Below, in pieces: positions 43,563-52,113 of a stretch of 64,000 bases of DNA. The first letter of the stretch is position 1, and each line of letters begins with the position of its first letter. A program made the position numbers and the translations under genes. Under the pieces are notes generated by a model. That model saw only the letters and a program-made list of their open reading frames with translations, did no database searches and was not told the DNA's origin. The stretch is from Clostridiales bacterium UBA6981 (lineage in GTDB: Bacteria > Bacillota > Clostridia > Oscillospirales > Oscillospiraceae). Location: assembly GCA_002450075.1 (NCBI GenBank), contig DJYJ01000015.1, forward strand, positions 1-64,000, written 5' to 3'.

Positions 43563-44393
43563 ATGACCCCGAAATGGATGAAACAGATCCCGCCCTATGA
43601 GGGCGATCAGCCCTATTTGTACCTGGCCTTTGCCGAGGAGGACAGCGGGCGTGTCTGGAAGCTCCTGCGGCCGCTGCTGGCGCGGGGCTGCCGGGTGTGG
43701 TACTGCGTTGGCCCGGCGGGCAGCGCGGAGGAGCTGCTGTACCGACAGGAGCGCTGTGAAAAGGCGGGGCTGACCGTGGTCTATCTGACGGACGCACTCT
43801 GCGCGGACCGGGACAGCAAAAGCGCCGTTCTTGTCAATCAAAAATATAACCGTCCGATCCTCTGCCTGGATCCGGACGAAAAGGACCGCCGCCTCGACAT
43901 GAATCTGCGGGAGACGATCCCGCATGTTCCCTTATATCGGCTGTCAAGCGAGGAATGGGAGGGCGCCGTTTTACACGCCGAGGGCTTTTCCCAGGACATG
44001 CTCGGTGAGCCGATCCCGATCGGAGACGACAGCAAAACCATCAAAAAGCTCACGCTGACCTTCTGTGCGTTGGCCCTGCTGCTGGCCGTGGTGTCCTTTG
44101 CGGGCTTTCGGGTGTTCGGCTGGTTCTCCCCCGCGGCGCGGGATGAGCTGGAAATCCGCGACCCGGCGATCCGCTCCGCGGTGCGTCAGGCTGTGGGCGG
44201 CGGCGCGATCACGGAGGAGCGGGCAAATGAGGTCAGCTTCCTGCGCTTCCGGGAACTGCCGGAGAGCTGGGAGGAACTTGAGCTGCTGCCGCACTTACAG
44301 CGCATCGAGCTGCCGCAGCTCTCCCTGTTGGACGGCGGCGCGCTGCCGGAAGGAGACTGGGTCATCGAATTGAGCGGAGGTGACGGCTCATGA
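43563..44393 (+). CDS. Degenerate TIR-like domain with TM helix and short extracytoplasmic tail
   Basis: A 276-residue protein. The first 125 residues follow the TIR plan of its neighbour (PYLYLAFAEEDSGRVWKLLR, GCRVWYCVGP, TVVYLTDALC, NRPILCLDPDE). Where TIR enzymes carry Ser-x-x-x-Glu it has SKSAVLVN, with no glutamate, so it should lack NADase activity. The TM is about 163-186, preceded by lysines, giving N-in topology. The outer tail holds only one LRR-like turn (LELLPHLQRIELPQLSLLDG). It overlaps the next gene by 4 bases (ATGA). It is probably a non-catalytic partner of the active TIR protein. Confidence 0.75.
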   Translation: MTPKWMKQIPPYEGDQPYLYLAFAEEDSGRVWKLLRPLLARGCRVWYCVGPAGSAEELLYRQERCEKAGLTVVYLTDALCADRDSKSAVLVNQKYNRPILCLDPDEKDRRLDMNLRETIPHVPLYRLSSEEWEGAVLHAEGFSQDMLGEPIPIGDDSKTIKKLTLTFCALALLLAVVSFAGFRVFGWFSPAARDELEIRDPAIRSAVRQAVGGGAITEERANEVSFLRFRELPESWEELELLPHLQRIELPQLSLLDGGALPEGDWVIELSGGDGS

Positions 44394-45556
44394 GCGGCTT
44401 CTTCAAGCCCTACGAGGGCAGCCGCCCCTTTGTCTTTATCAGCTATGCGCACCGCCAGTCCGATACCGTCCTCGACACCATCCGCATCCTGCACGAAAAG
44501 GACTGGCGGCTCTGGTACGACGAGGGGATCCCTGCAGGCAGCGACTGGCCGGCCAACATTGCCCGGCATATGCAAAGCTGTGAGCGGGTGATCTTCTTCC
44601 TCTCCGCGCGGGCTTTGGCATCCCACAACTGTTACAGCGAAATGAAGGCCGCGGCGCGGCAGGGAAAACCGATCCTGCTTGTCCGGCTGGAGGACATATC
44701 ACCGGACGAAAAGTGGTCGGAGCTTCTGGCCGAATGTCCGGAGATTCCCTTGCTTGAGGAACCGGCGGAGCGTGCGGGCGCGATCCTGCGCTCCGGCTTT
44801 CTGCCCCGCCGCCTGCACCGGCGCTTTACGGAGCGCATCCCCTGGCGGGCGCTGGGACTGATCGCCTCGCTGCTCTTTTTCCTGGCGGCGGCGGGCGTGC
44901 TCGGCGCGCTGACCACGGGAATATGGAACCCGGTCATGGCAGCAGAAATCCCAACAGAGACGCCCGCTTCCCATGAGGCGCCGACACCGGTGCCCATTGT
45001 GGAGCTGGGAGAGGCGGAGCGCTTCTTCGCCGTCAGCTTCCCCGATAAGCAGCAGGAGCGTGCCATCCGCCGGGCGCTGGATATTCCCGCGGACGCGATC
45101 TACCGCTGGCAGATCGCCGGGATCCCGGAGCTGTATTTCTGCGGGAATCTGACGGTGGACGGCAAGGCCGCCGTCTCCTTCGACGCGGACGGGACCTGCC
45201 GCGTCAACGGAGCCCCGGTGATCCAGGGGAATGTGTCCGATCTGCGTCTGATCGAATCCATGGTAAAGCTGGAAAAACTCGCCCTGATCTTCCAGCCGAT
45301 GGACGACCTGTCCGGATTGAGCGGGCACCTGCTGTTGCGGGAGCTGAGCCTCGCGGGCAGCAGCGTGGACGATCTCTCCGCGCTGACAGAACTGCCAAGC
45401 CTGGAGACGCTGCATCTGGAGCACACCGGCGTGCGCGACCTGAGGCCGCTGGAAGAGCTGCCGAGCCTGAAAACCGTGACGGTCAGCCGGGAAATGCTGC
45501 CGCTGACATGGACCGAGCAGGCCGCTTTCGCGGTGGTTTTGATCCGTGAATCCTGA
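44390..45556 (+). CDS. TIR-TM-LRR protein, likely the catalytic TIR
   Basis: A 388-residue protein. A classic TIR domain occupies about 12-125: FVFISYAHRQSD, BB-loop LWYDEGIPAGSDWP, RVIFFLSARALASHNCYSEM with Glu84 at the NADase position, then KPILLVRLED. The TM is about 154-173 after an Arg-rich stretch (RRLHRRFTER), so TIR is cytosolic. After a Pro/Thr linker, LRR units lie about 265-375 (LRLIESMVKLEKLALIFQPM, LLLRELSLAGSSVDDLSALT). This is Toll-like-receptor topology with reversed order. Bacterial TIRs with this glutamate cleave NAD or make cyclic ADP-ribose signals. It is tightly packed between two TIR-like paralogues. Confidence 0.88.
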   Translation: MSGFFKPYEGSRPFVFISYAHRQSDTVLDTIRILHEKDWRLWYDEGIPAGSDWPANIARHMQSCERVIFFLSARALASHNCYSEMKAAARQGKPILLVRLEDISPDEKWSELLAECPEIPLLEEPAERAGAILRSGFLPRRLHRRFTERIPWRALGLIASLLFFLAAAGVLGALTTGIWNPVMAAEIPTETPASHEAPTPVPIVELGEAERFFAVSFPDKQQERAIRRALDIPADAIYRWQIAGIPELYFCGNLTVDGKAAVSFDADGTCRVNGAPVIQGNVSDLRLIESMVKLEKLALIFQPMDDLSGLSGHLLLRELSLAGSSVDDLSALTELPSLETLHLEHTGVRDLRPLEELPSLKTVTVSREMLPLTWTEQAAFAVVLIRES

Positions 45557-45577
45557 TTCTTTGAAGGAGGATGCGAT

Positions 45578-48500
45578 ATGAGTAAAAAAGTGATCCATCT
45601 GCTGTGCAGCGATGGCGACCGCGCGGCGCTGCAGCCGGTGCTGGACGCTTTGCAGGCCAAGGGACTGCGGGTGTCCGGGGAAGTACCGGAGAAAAACGAC
45701 CTTGTGCTGGCGGTGCTGTCCGAGGCTTTCTATGCAGACAACGACAAGACCGATGCGCTGCTTGACCTGCTCGCCGCGGGGGCGGAAAACGTGCTGCCGC
45801 TGCAGCTCGACGGCGTACCGATCCCGGACGCGATCAAAAATGCGCTCTACGCCCGCAACATCATCCCCGCCGCAGGGCGGGACGCGGCACATACCGCCGA
45901 GCGCATCGCTGACGCGCTGCCGAAGCGGAAGTCGAAGCTGCCGCTGATCCTCGGCGCTGCCGGGCTCGTGCTGCTGGCCGCTGTCGGCCTGTTGATCTGG
46001 CGCGGCGCGCAGAAAGGGGAGGCCGTACCTGTCATGGCGGAGACGGCCAACGAGATTTATATCCCCATGGGTCTCACGGAAGAAGACCTGGCCGCCATCG
46101 AGGACGTGGTCATCGTGGGCGACTATTTCGGCTATTACACCGACGCAGATTTCCGCGAGGCCGGAGAACACTGGCTCAACGTCTATGACGACGTGGCCTA
46201 TCGCACCTTTGATGACGACGTTCCCCGGTGGATCAGCAAGGAGGACGGGCACGCCTATACCATGACCCGCTACGACGATCTGCGCTTTCTGGAGCTGATG
46301 CCGAAGCTGCGGTTTCTGGAACTGGTGAATGTGGAGGCGGGTGCTGACTCGCTTCCGGATTTGAGCGAAGCCGCTATTCTGGAGGGCGTGTCCCTCTCTG
46401 ATTGCGAAATTGACAGTCTGGACTGGCTGGCCGGGGCGCATATGCACGACTTCGACATGCACTCCACGCAGGTGACAGACTTTGCGCCGCTCAGCTCCTG
46501 CGAGAGACTGAGGACTGTATTTCTCGATTTCTATCAGATTGAAGAGGCCGACCTCTCGACATTCGCCCCGCCCGCGCTGGAACATCTGGAGATCTGCAAC
46601 GGGCAGGATCTGCGCGGCGGGCTTGACCTTTCCGCCCTCTCTGCCTGTACAAAGCTGCGCGAATGCCGGCTGGATGCTGATCTCCCGCTCGCCGATCTGT
46701 CCTTCCTCGCCGACGCGTCAAAGCTGGAAGCTCTATACATTTACAATCTGCATGAGCTGCGGGATATCTCTGCGCTGAACGGGATGAAAAATCTCAAGAA
46801 TCTGGACATCCAGTACTGCGAGCGCGTCACGGACTATACGCCCATCGCGGGGTGTTCTTCACTGGAACAGATCCATCTCCAGTGTGACTACAACCCCGAC
46901 GCCCTGCGGGACGCCTCCTTCCTCGCCGATCTTCCCAGACTGTGGGATATCGGGCTTTACGGCTGCAATCTGAACGATCTGAACTTCCTGGAGGGCAAGC
47001 CGGATAACGGCAGCTTGTGTCTGGGCTTTGCCGGGGATATCCGGGACTATTCGGGGCTTGCCACTGTCAAGCACTATGACTGGCTGCATCTGAATCCGCG
47101 CCGGGTAGACGGCAGCCGCTTCGGCGATCTCTCGGCCGTGCTGCCCTATCTGGAGGGCGCTGAGGTGAAGAACCTGCACCTGCACGACTGCGGCGGGATC
47201 GACCTGGGCCTGCTGCCCAAGGTCACAGAGAGCCTGGAGATCTGGTACGGCGATCTGACCGACTTGAGCACCCTGCCGGATTGGGGCATCAAGAAACTGA
47301 TGCTGTATGACTGCCAGTACCTCACGAGCCTGGACGGCATACAGAGCCTGCCCGCTTATACACAGCCCGGCTCTTTGACCCTTGCGGTCGCGGGCTGCCC
47401 GCGTCTGCGGGACTGGAGCGCCATCGAAAACGCCAGTCTGTCGGGTCTGGAGCTGCAGGGCGTCTACTCGCTGCCGGTATTCGACGGCATCGGCTTCGGC
47501 TCCCTGCGGCTGGAGAGCATCGAGGATCTGAGCGATCTGAGCATTCTCTCCGCTCTGTCGGACGGTCACAGCTATAACAGCATAGCGCTGGTGGGTCTGG
47601 ACGCCATCAGTGACCTCACCCCGCTGCGCCGCCTGCAGATCAAGCATCTGCAGATCCCGCCCCAGGTGGCGGATCAGGCGGAGGAGCTGGTGGAAGCCGG
47701 GATCGTGGGCGACTATGAGGTGGCCTACCCCGACGGGGACTGGCAGCCCTTTGACGGTCGGGTAGAGCTTTTGAGCCTGGACGAGCTGGACACCCTTCCT
47801 TCCTCCCTGCTGCAGCGGGTGGAGTGCCTGTGTATTGCAGGCGATACGCTGTTCGATTTCGACCGCTATGACATCTGGGAAGACTGGGAGCACAGGGATC
47901 GGAACGGGAATCCGGCGCTGCAGCTCCACGACCGCGAGACGGACGCGGTGACGCCTCTCTCCCCGGGTGTGATCACGGATCTGAGCAGCCTCAGCGCCCT
48001 CACCGGCCTGCGGGAACTGTATCTTGTCGGCCAGCCTATCCAAAGTCTGGACGGTATTCAGGTGTTCTCCTTCCTGGAGGAATTTTCCGCCAAGGGGTGT
48101 GCAGAGCTGACTGACGCCTCCGCTCTCTTCGCCCTGCCGGAGCTGCGCTGGGTGGAACTCAAGTGCACGCCGGTGGATTCCATCCAGGGCGTACAGAATC
48201 TGCCGGAGCTGCGGTATCTGAACGTCTCCAACACAAAGGTGGAGGATCTGACGCCTCTGGCGGAGTGCGACTTCTCCGCTGCGGAGGAAGACATCGGCTT
48301 TGACCTGGACTGCAACGAGCTGAAACTGGGCGAGGAGGATTTCGCCGCCATTGCCCATATCCGGCGCTTTGGGGGTCTGGCCTTCACCGACGCCGATCCC
48401 GCCGTTTGGATCGATGCGCTGTCGGACAGCGAGATACATTATTTCGGCGCCGCAGGAGACCTGCAAAGCAATGAGGACCTGGCTGCCTTCGTCTCGGATC

Positions 48501-48667
48501 ATCCGGAGCTGCGGCAGCTGTTCCTGGGCTGGGCGGAGGATATTACCGATCTGACGCCGCTGCTGGCGCTGGAAAACCTGGAAAGAGTCGAAATCAACGG
48601 GGACATGCGGGAGGCCATCGCCAGCCTCGACGGGCAGAGCTGTGACTGGCTGGAGATCCAAAACTGA
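45578..48667 (+). CDS. TIR-like-TM protein with very long LRR ectodomain
   Basis: A 1029-residue protein. Residues 1-115 keep only the outline of a TIR-like alpha/beta fold (VIHLLCSDGDRAALQPVLDA, DLVLAVLSEAFYADND, NVLPLQLDGV), with no catalytic glutamate. Basic PKRKSK leads into TM about 122-141. The remaining 880 residues are outside and consist of many SDS22/internalin-like LRRs (LRDISALNGMKNLKNLDIQY, ITDLSSLSALTGLRELYLVG) with acidic surfaces. There is no LPXTG or wall-binding module. It looks like the main ligand-reading subunit of the set. Its stop overlaps the SLOG gene start by one base (TGATG). Confidence 0.82.
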   Translation: MSKKVIHLLCSDGDRAALQPVLDALQAKGLRVSGEVPEKNDLVLAVLSEAFYADNDKTDALLDLLAAGAENVLPLQLDGVPIPDAIKNALYARNIIPAAGRDAAHTAERIADALPKRKSKLPLILGAAGLVLLAAVGLLIWRGAQKGEAVPVMAETANEIYIPMGLTEEDLAAIEDVVIVGDYFGYYTDADFREAGEHWLNVYDDVAYRTFDDDVPRWISKEDGHAYTMTRYDDLRFLELMPKLRFLELVNVEAGADSLPDLSEAAILEGVSLSDCEIDSLDWLAGAHMHDFDMHSTQVTDFAPLSSCERLRTVFLDFYQIEEADLSTFAPPALEHLEICNGQDLRGGLDLSALSACTKLRECRLDADLPLADLSFLADASKLEALYIYNLHELRDISALNGMKNLKNLDIQYCERVTDYTPIAGCSSLEQIHLQCDYNPDALRDASFLADLPRLWDIGLYGCNLNDLNFLEGKPDNGSLCLGFAGDIRDYSGLATVKHYDWLHLNPRRVDGSRFGDLSAVLPYLEGAEVKNLHLHDCGGIDLGLLPKVTESLEIWYGDLTDLSTLPDWGIKKLMLYDCQYLTSLDGIQSLPAYTQPGSLTLAVAGCPRLRDWSAIENASLSGLELQGVYSLPVFDGIGFGSLRLESIEDLSDLSILSALSDGHSYNSIALVGLDAISDLTPLRRLQIKHLQIPPQVADQAEELVEAGIVGDYEVAYPDGDWQPFDGRVELLSLDELDTLPSSLLQRVECLCIAGDTLFDFDRYDIWEDWEHRDRNGNPALQLHDRETDAVTPLSPGVITDLSSLSALTGLRELYLVGQPIQSLDGIQVFSFLEEFSAKGCAELTDASALFALPELRWVELKCTPVDSIQGVQNLPELRYLNVSNTKVEDLTPLAECDFSAAEEDIGFDLDCNELKLGEEDFAAIAHIRRFGGLAFTDADPAVWIDALSDSEIHYFGAAGDLQSNEDLAAFVSDHPELRQLFLGWAEDITDLTPLLALENLERVEINGDMREAIASLDGQSCDWLEIQN

Positions 48668-50268
48668 TGAACACAGAGAAGACGATCCCGATCATCATCG
48701 GGGTCACCGGACACCGGGCGATCCGGGAGAAAGACCGTCCGGCGCTTACGGCGGCGGTAAAGGCGGAGCTGGAAAAGCTTCGCGGGCTTTGTTCTCACTC
48801 GCCGCTCGTGATGCTGAGCTCTCTCGCGGAGGGCGCCGATCTCCTGTGCGCCGACGCGGCGGAGGAGTTGGGTATTCCCCTGATCGCGGTACTTCCCCGG
48901 GAGCGGACGGATTACGAGCAGGATTTCAGCCCGGAGGCGCTCGAGCGCTTTGCCCACCACTGTGAGCGCGCCGGGCAGGTGTTCGTCTCGCCGAGCACAG
49001 AACCCCTTCCCCCAGATGGCGTCAGCCGGGCGTATGCGTTTCGGCAGGCCGGGATCTATGTGGCGTCCCACTGCCATGTGCTGCTGGCCCTCTGGGACGG
49101 AGAGCCGGGGAAGCACGGCTGCGGCACGGCGGAGACGGTGGACTTTGCCCTGAACGGTAGTTATGATCCCGCGTCCGGCCTGTCCCCGCGCTTGGGCAGC
49201 AACGAGGCCGTGATCCACCTTTACACGCCGCGGGTGGAAAGCACGGAAAAGACGGCCGGTGCAGTGGCCGTTCTGGGAAATCAGGATGCCGTTTGGGACA
49301 TACTCCGCAAAACGGACGACTTCAATCAAAACGCCTCGAAGGTTTCATCAACGGGGAACTCCCGGCTCCCTGCCGGGCATGACGGCGACCCCGCCCTGAA
49401 GAAGATGGAGACGATCAGTCGCATCGCGGGAAAACTCAGCCGACAATATGCCGGGCGTTATCGGCGCGTGCTTGCCTTGCTCGCTGTGGCCAGCGCCCTG
49501 GTTACCTTTGCGTTTTTACTGTACGACGAGGCGCAGGCGATTTGGATGATTCTTGTCTGCGGAGCGATGCTGCTTGCCGCCTGGGGCTGTCAGCGCTATG
49601 CCGTTCGTTCGGACTGTCACCGCCGCTATATCGAATACCGCGCGCTGGCCGAAGGCTTACGGGTGCAGACCTATCTGGGCTATGCGGGCAGCGGCATCCA
49701 GGCCTCCGGGCTGCTGTCCTGGACGCAGCAGGAGGAGACTGCGTGGATCCTGGACGCTCTCTGTGCGCTGACGATCGGAAACACACCGAGAGAGGCGCAC
49801 GATATTCGTTCCTGCTGGGTGGATGCCCAGCGGGAGTACCACCAAAAAGCGGCAAAGAGCGCGGAAGAAAAGCTCTCTGCCAGTGACCGCACCGTGCGTT
49901 TTGCGTTGCTTCTGAGCGTTGGGTTATATCTGCTGGGCGTGGGCTATGAGCTCCTTTGCGGCGGACTGGTGTTCCGGCCCACTGTCGCGGTAGGGGATGT
50001 GGAGCTTTGGCGCACGGTCTTGAAGATCCTGGTGGGGACGATCTCCGCCGTGACGCTCTTTGTGGCCAATTTCTACGGACGCCTGTCCCTGCCGCGCACG
50101 CTTTCCGACCACCGGAAGATGGAGCGCTTTTACGAAAAAATGTCCTCGGAGATCGAAAAGTGCGGACAGACGGATACCGTTCTGACCGTGCTGGCCCGGG
50201 AGGAGCTGACCGAAAACGGCAACTGGTGCTCCTATCAGCGGGACAACAAGCCGGATCTTTCACTTTGA
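48667..50268 (+). CDS. SLOG-domain multi-TM protein (putative nucleotide-gated membrane effector)
   Basis: A 533-residue protein. The N-terminal SLOG/LOG-like Rossmann domain (1-190) has IIIGVTGHRAIREKDRPALT, LSSLAEGADLLCADAAEELG and IPLIAVLPRERTDYEQ. Two TM helices follow about 265-310, a cytosolic helical segment with YIEYRALAEGLRVQTYLGYA (a SLATT-like phrase), then two more TM helices about 415-480 and a cytosolic tail. SLOG domains bind nucleotide ligands. In Thoeris the SLOG part of ThsA senses a TIR-made cyclic ADP-ribose. Here SLOG would gate a membrane module instead (inference). It is the last gene of the operon. Confidence 0.82.
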   Translation: MNTEKTIPIIIGVTGHRAIREKDRPALTAAVKAELEKLRGLCSHSPLVMLSSLAEGADLLCADAAEELGIPLIAVLPRERTDYEQDFSPEALERFAHHCERAGQVFVSPSTEPLPPDGVSRAYAFRQAGIYVASHCHVLLALWDGEPGKHGCGTAETVDFALNGSYDPASGLSPRLGSNEAVIHLYTPRVESTEKTAGAVAVLGNQDAVWDILRKTDDFNQNASKVSSTGNSRLPAGHDGDPALKKMETISRIAGKLSRQYAGRYRRVLALLAVASALVTFAFLLYDEAQAIWMILVCGAMLLAAWGCQRYAVRSDCHRRYIEYRALAEGLRVQTYLGYAGSGIQASGLLSWTQQEETAWILDALCALTIGNTPREAHDIRSCWVDAQREYHQKAAKSAEEKLSASDRTVRFALLLSVGLYLLGVGYELLCGGLVFRPTVAVGDVELWRTVLKILVGTISAVTLFVANFYGRLSLPRTLSDHRKMERFYEKMSSEIEKCGQTDTVLTVLAREELTENGNWCSYQRDNKPDLSL

Positions 50269-50574
50269 AGAGAGCAGACCGAACCGCGCAGGTATTTGTC
50301 ATTCGCAACATTTGGGATCACGATCTCATCATCGTCGCAAAGACTATACGACAGCGAGTTTCTCTTTCCTGAAATATCTCTCGGAAAGAGAGTACGACCA
50401 TGCTTCGGCAGGATATTTGGAAGATAATCATCACGACGATTTTTCGCTTCCAAGAGGTCACCGGTGAACTCAGCCCGCGGGACAATATCATAATATTTCT
50501 TGTATTTACAAAATGTATGAGGGCAGGAGCCGCAACTCCTGCCCTCACTGTTTCCTTCATCATCATGTGTCTGG
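50269..50574. other. Spacer between the SLOG gene and guaA
   Basis: No supported gene. GAGGGCAGGAG (50519-50529) and CTCCTGCCCTC (50536-50546) form a perfect hairpin 29 bases beyond the guaA stop, probably its terminator although only ATTTT follows on the minus strand. Minus-strand reading near 50300-50390 (SLCDDDEIVIPNVANDKYLR) may be a small coding relic. Confidence 0.5.
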
Positions 50575-52110
50575 TCATTCGTATTCCACCGTGGCCGGCG
50601 GCTTCGAGGTGATGTCATAGAGCACACGGTTGACGCCCTTTACCTCGTTGACGATCCGCACGGACACTCGGTCGAGCAGTTCCCAGGGCAGGCGCGTAAA
50701 GTCGGCGGTCATAAAATCCGAGGTCTGCACGCTGCGCAATGCCACGGCATGATCGTAACTGCGCCCGTCGCCCATAACGCCGACGGAACGCAGATTCGTC
50801 AGTACCGCGAAATACTGGTCGGCTGTCTGATCCAGTCCGGCCTTTGCCATCTCCTCCCGGAAGATAGCGTCGGCCTCGCGCAGCAGAGCGAGCTTTTCCG
50901 CCGTCACCTCACCGATCACGCGGATGGCAAGGCCTGGCCCGGGGAAGGGCTGGCGCGAGACCAGGCTCTCCGGGAGCCCCAGCTCCCGCCCCAGCTGGCG
51001 CACCTCGTCCTTGAAGAGCAGACGCAGCGGCTCGAGGATCTCCTTGAAATCCACATAGTCCGGAAGCCCGCCCACATTGTGGTGGCTCTTGATGACGGCG
51101 GATTCGCCGAGGCCGGATTCGATCACGTCGGGGTAGATCGTCCCCTGGGCCAGATAGTCCACCGCGCCGATCGATTTTGCTTCCGCCTCGAAGACGCGGA
51201 TGAATTCCTCCCCGATGATGTGGCGCTTTTCTTCCGGCTCCCGCACGCCGCGCAGGCGCGCCAGAAAGCGATCGGAAGCATCGACGCGGCGGAAGTTCAA
51301 AGCGTGCGGGGCAAAAACGGTCTCCACCTCGTCGCCTTCGTTTTTGCGGAGCAGGCCGTGGTCGACAAAGACGCAGGTAAGCTGGCTGCCGATGGCCTCA
51401 CTCAGAAGCGCGGCCAGCACCGAGGAATCCACGCCGCCGGAGAGCGCCAGCAGCACGCGGCCCTTGCCGACGCGTCTGCGAAGCTCGTCTACGCTGCGGC
51501 GCTTGAAATCCGCCATGGTCCAGTCGCCGTGCGTCCCGCAGACGCGGTACAGGAAATTGCGCAGCATCTCCCGCCCGAAGGCCGTGTGATCGACCTCCGG
51601 ATGAAACTGCACGCCATAGAAACCCCGCTCCTCATCACAGATCGCGGCGGTGGGACAGGCCGCGGAATGTGCGGCAAGACGGAAGCCCTCCGGTACCCTG
51701 GTCATGTAGTCCCCGTGGCTCATCCAGGTAACGCTCTGCTCGGGCAGATCCCGGAACAGCGCGCAGGTCGGATCGAAAAATGTTTCGGTCTTGCCGTACT
51801 CACGGGCGGAAGCATCCTCCGCTGCGGTGACCAGCCCGCCGAGAGACTGCGCCAGCAGCTGGCAGCCGTAGCAGATGCCGAGGATCGGCACGCCAAGTTC
51901 AAAAACGCCGGGGTCTGGCCTGGGCGAATCGGCGAGATACACGCTGTGCGGCCCGCCGGTGAAGATGATACCGACGGGAGAAAAGCGGCGGATCTCGTCC
52001 AGGGACATGTTGTGCGGGTGCAGCTCGCAGTACACATGCTGCTCGCGCACGCGCCGGGCGATCAGCTGGTTATACTGGCCGCCGAAATCAAGGATCAGGA
52101 TTTTCTCCAT
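50575..52110 (-). CDS. guaA: GMP synthase (glutamine-hydrolysing)
   Basis: A 511-residue enzyme making GMP from XMP, ATP and glutamine. The N-terminal class I amidotransferase has [21 protein letters not shown] (Cys nucleophile) and FHPEVDHT. The ATP-pyrophosphatase domain has [11 protein letters not shown], and the C-terminal dimerisation domain ends [12 protein letters not shown], the strict family terminus. The ATG lies 3 bases after the pyrG stop, with its GGAGGAG inside pyrG, so the two are co-transcribed. Both are glutamine amidotransferases of nucleotide synthesis. Confidence 0.97.
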   Translation of the reverse strand: MEKILILDFGGQYNQLIARRVREQHVYCELHPHNMSLDEIRRFSPVGIIFTGGPHSVYLADSPRPDPGVFELGVPILGICYGCQLLAQSLGGLVTAAEDASAREYGKTETFFDPTCALFRDLPEQSVTWMSHGDYMTRVPEGFRLAAHSAACPTAAICDEERGFYGVQFHPEVDHTAFGREMLRNFLYRVCGTHGDWTMADFKRRSVDELRRRVGKGRVLLALSGGVDSSVLAALLSEAIGSQLTCVFVDHGLLRKNEGDEVETVFAPHALNFRRVDASDRFLARLRGVREPEEKRHIIGEEFIRVFEAEAKSIGAVDYLAQGTIYPDVIESGLGESAVIKSHHNVGGLPDYVDFKEILEPLRLLFKDEVRQLGRELGLPESLVSRQPFPGPGLAIRVIGEVTAEKLALLREADAIFREEMAKAGLDQTADQYFAVLTNLRSVGVMGDGRSYDHAVALRSVQTSDFMTADFTRLPWELLDRVSVRIVNEVKGVNRVLYDITSKPPATVEYE

Positions 52111-52113
52111 GCA

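Noticed and set aside
45578..48667. Internalin-type sortase-anchored virulence protein
   Set aside because: There is no signal peptide, LPXTG or wall-binding repeat; the N terminus is a cytosolic domain followed by a TM helix.
43563..50268. Classic type I Thoeris locus
   Set aside because: No SIR2 domain is present and the TIR proteins are membrane receptors; only the TIR-SLOG logic is shared.
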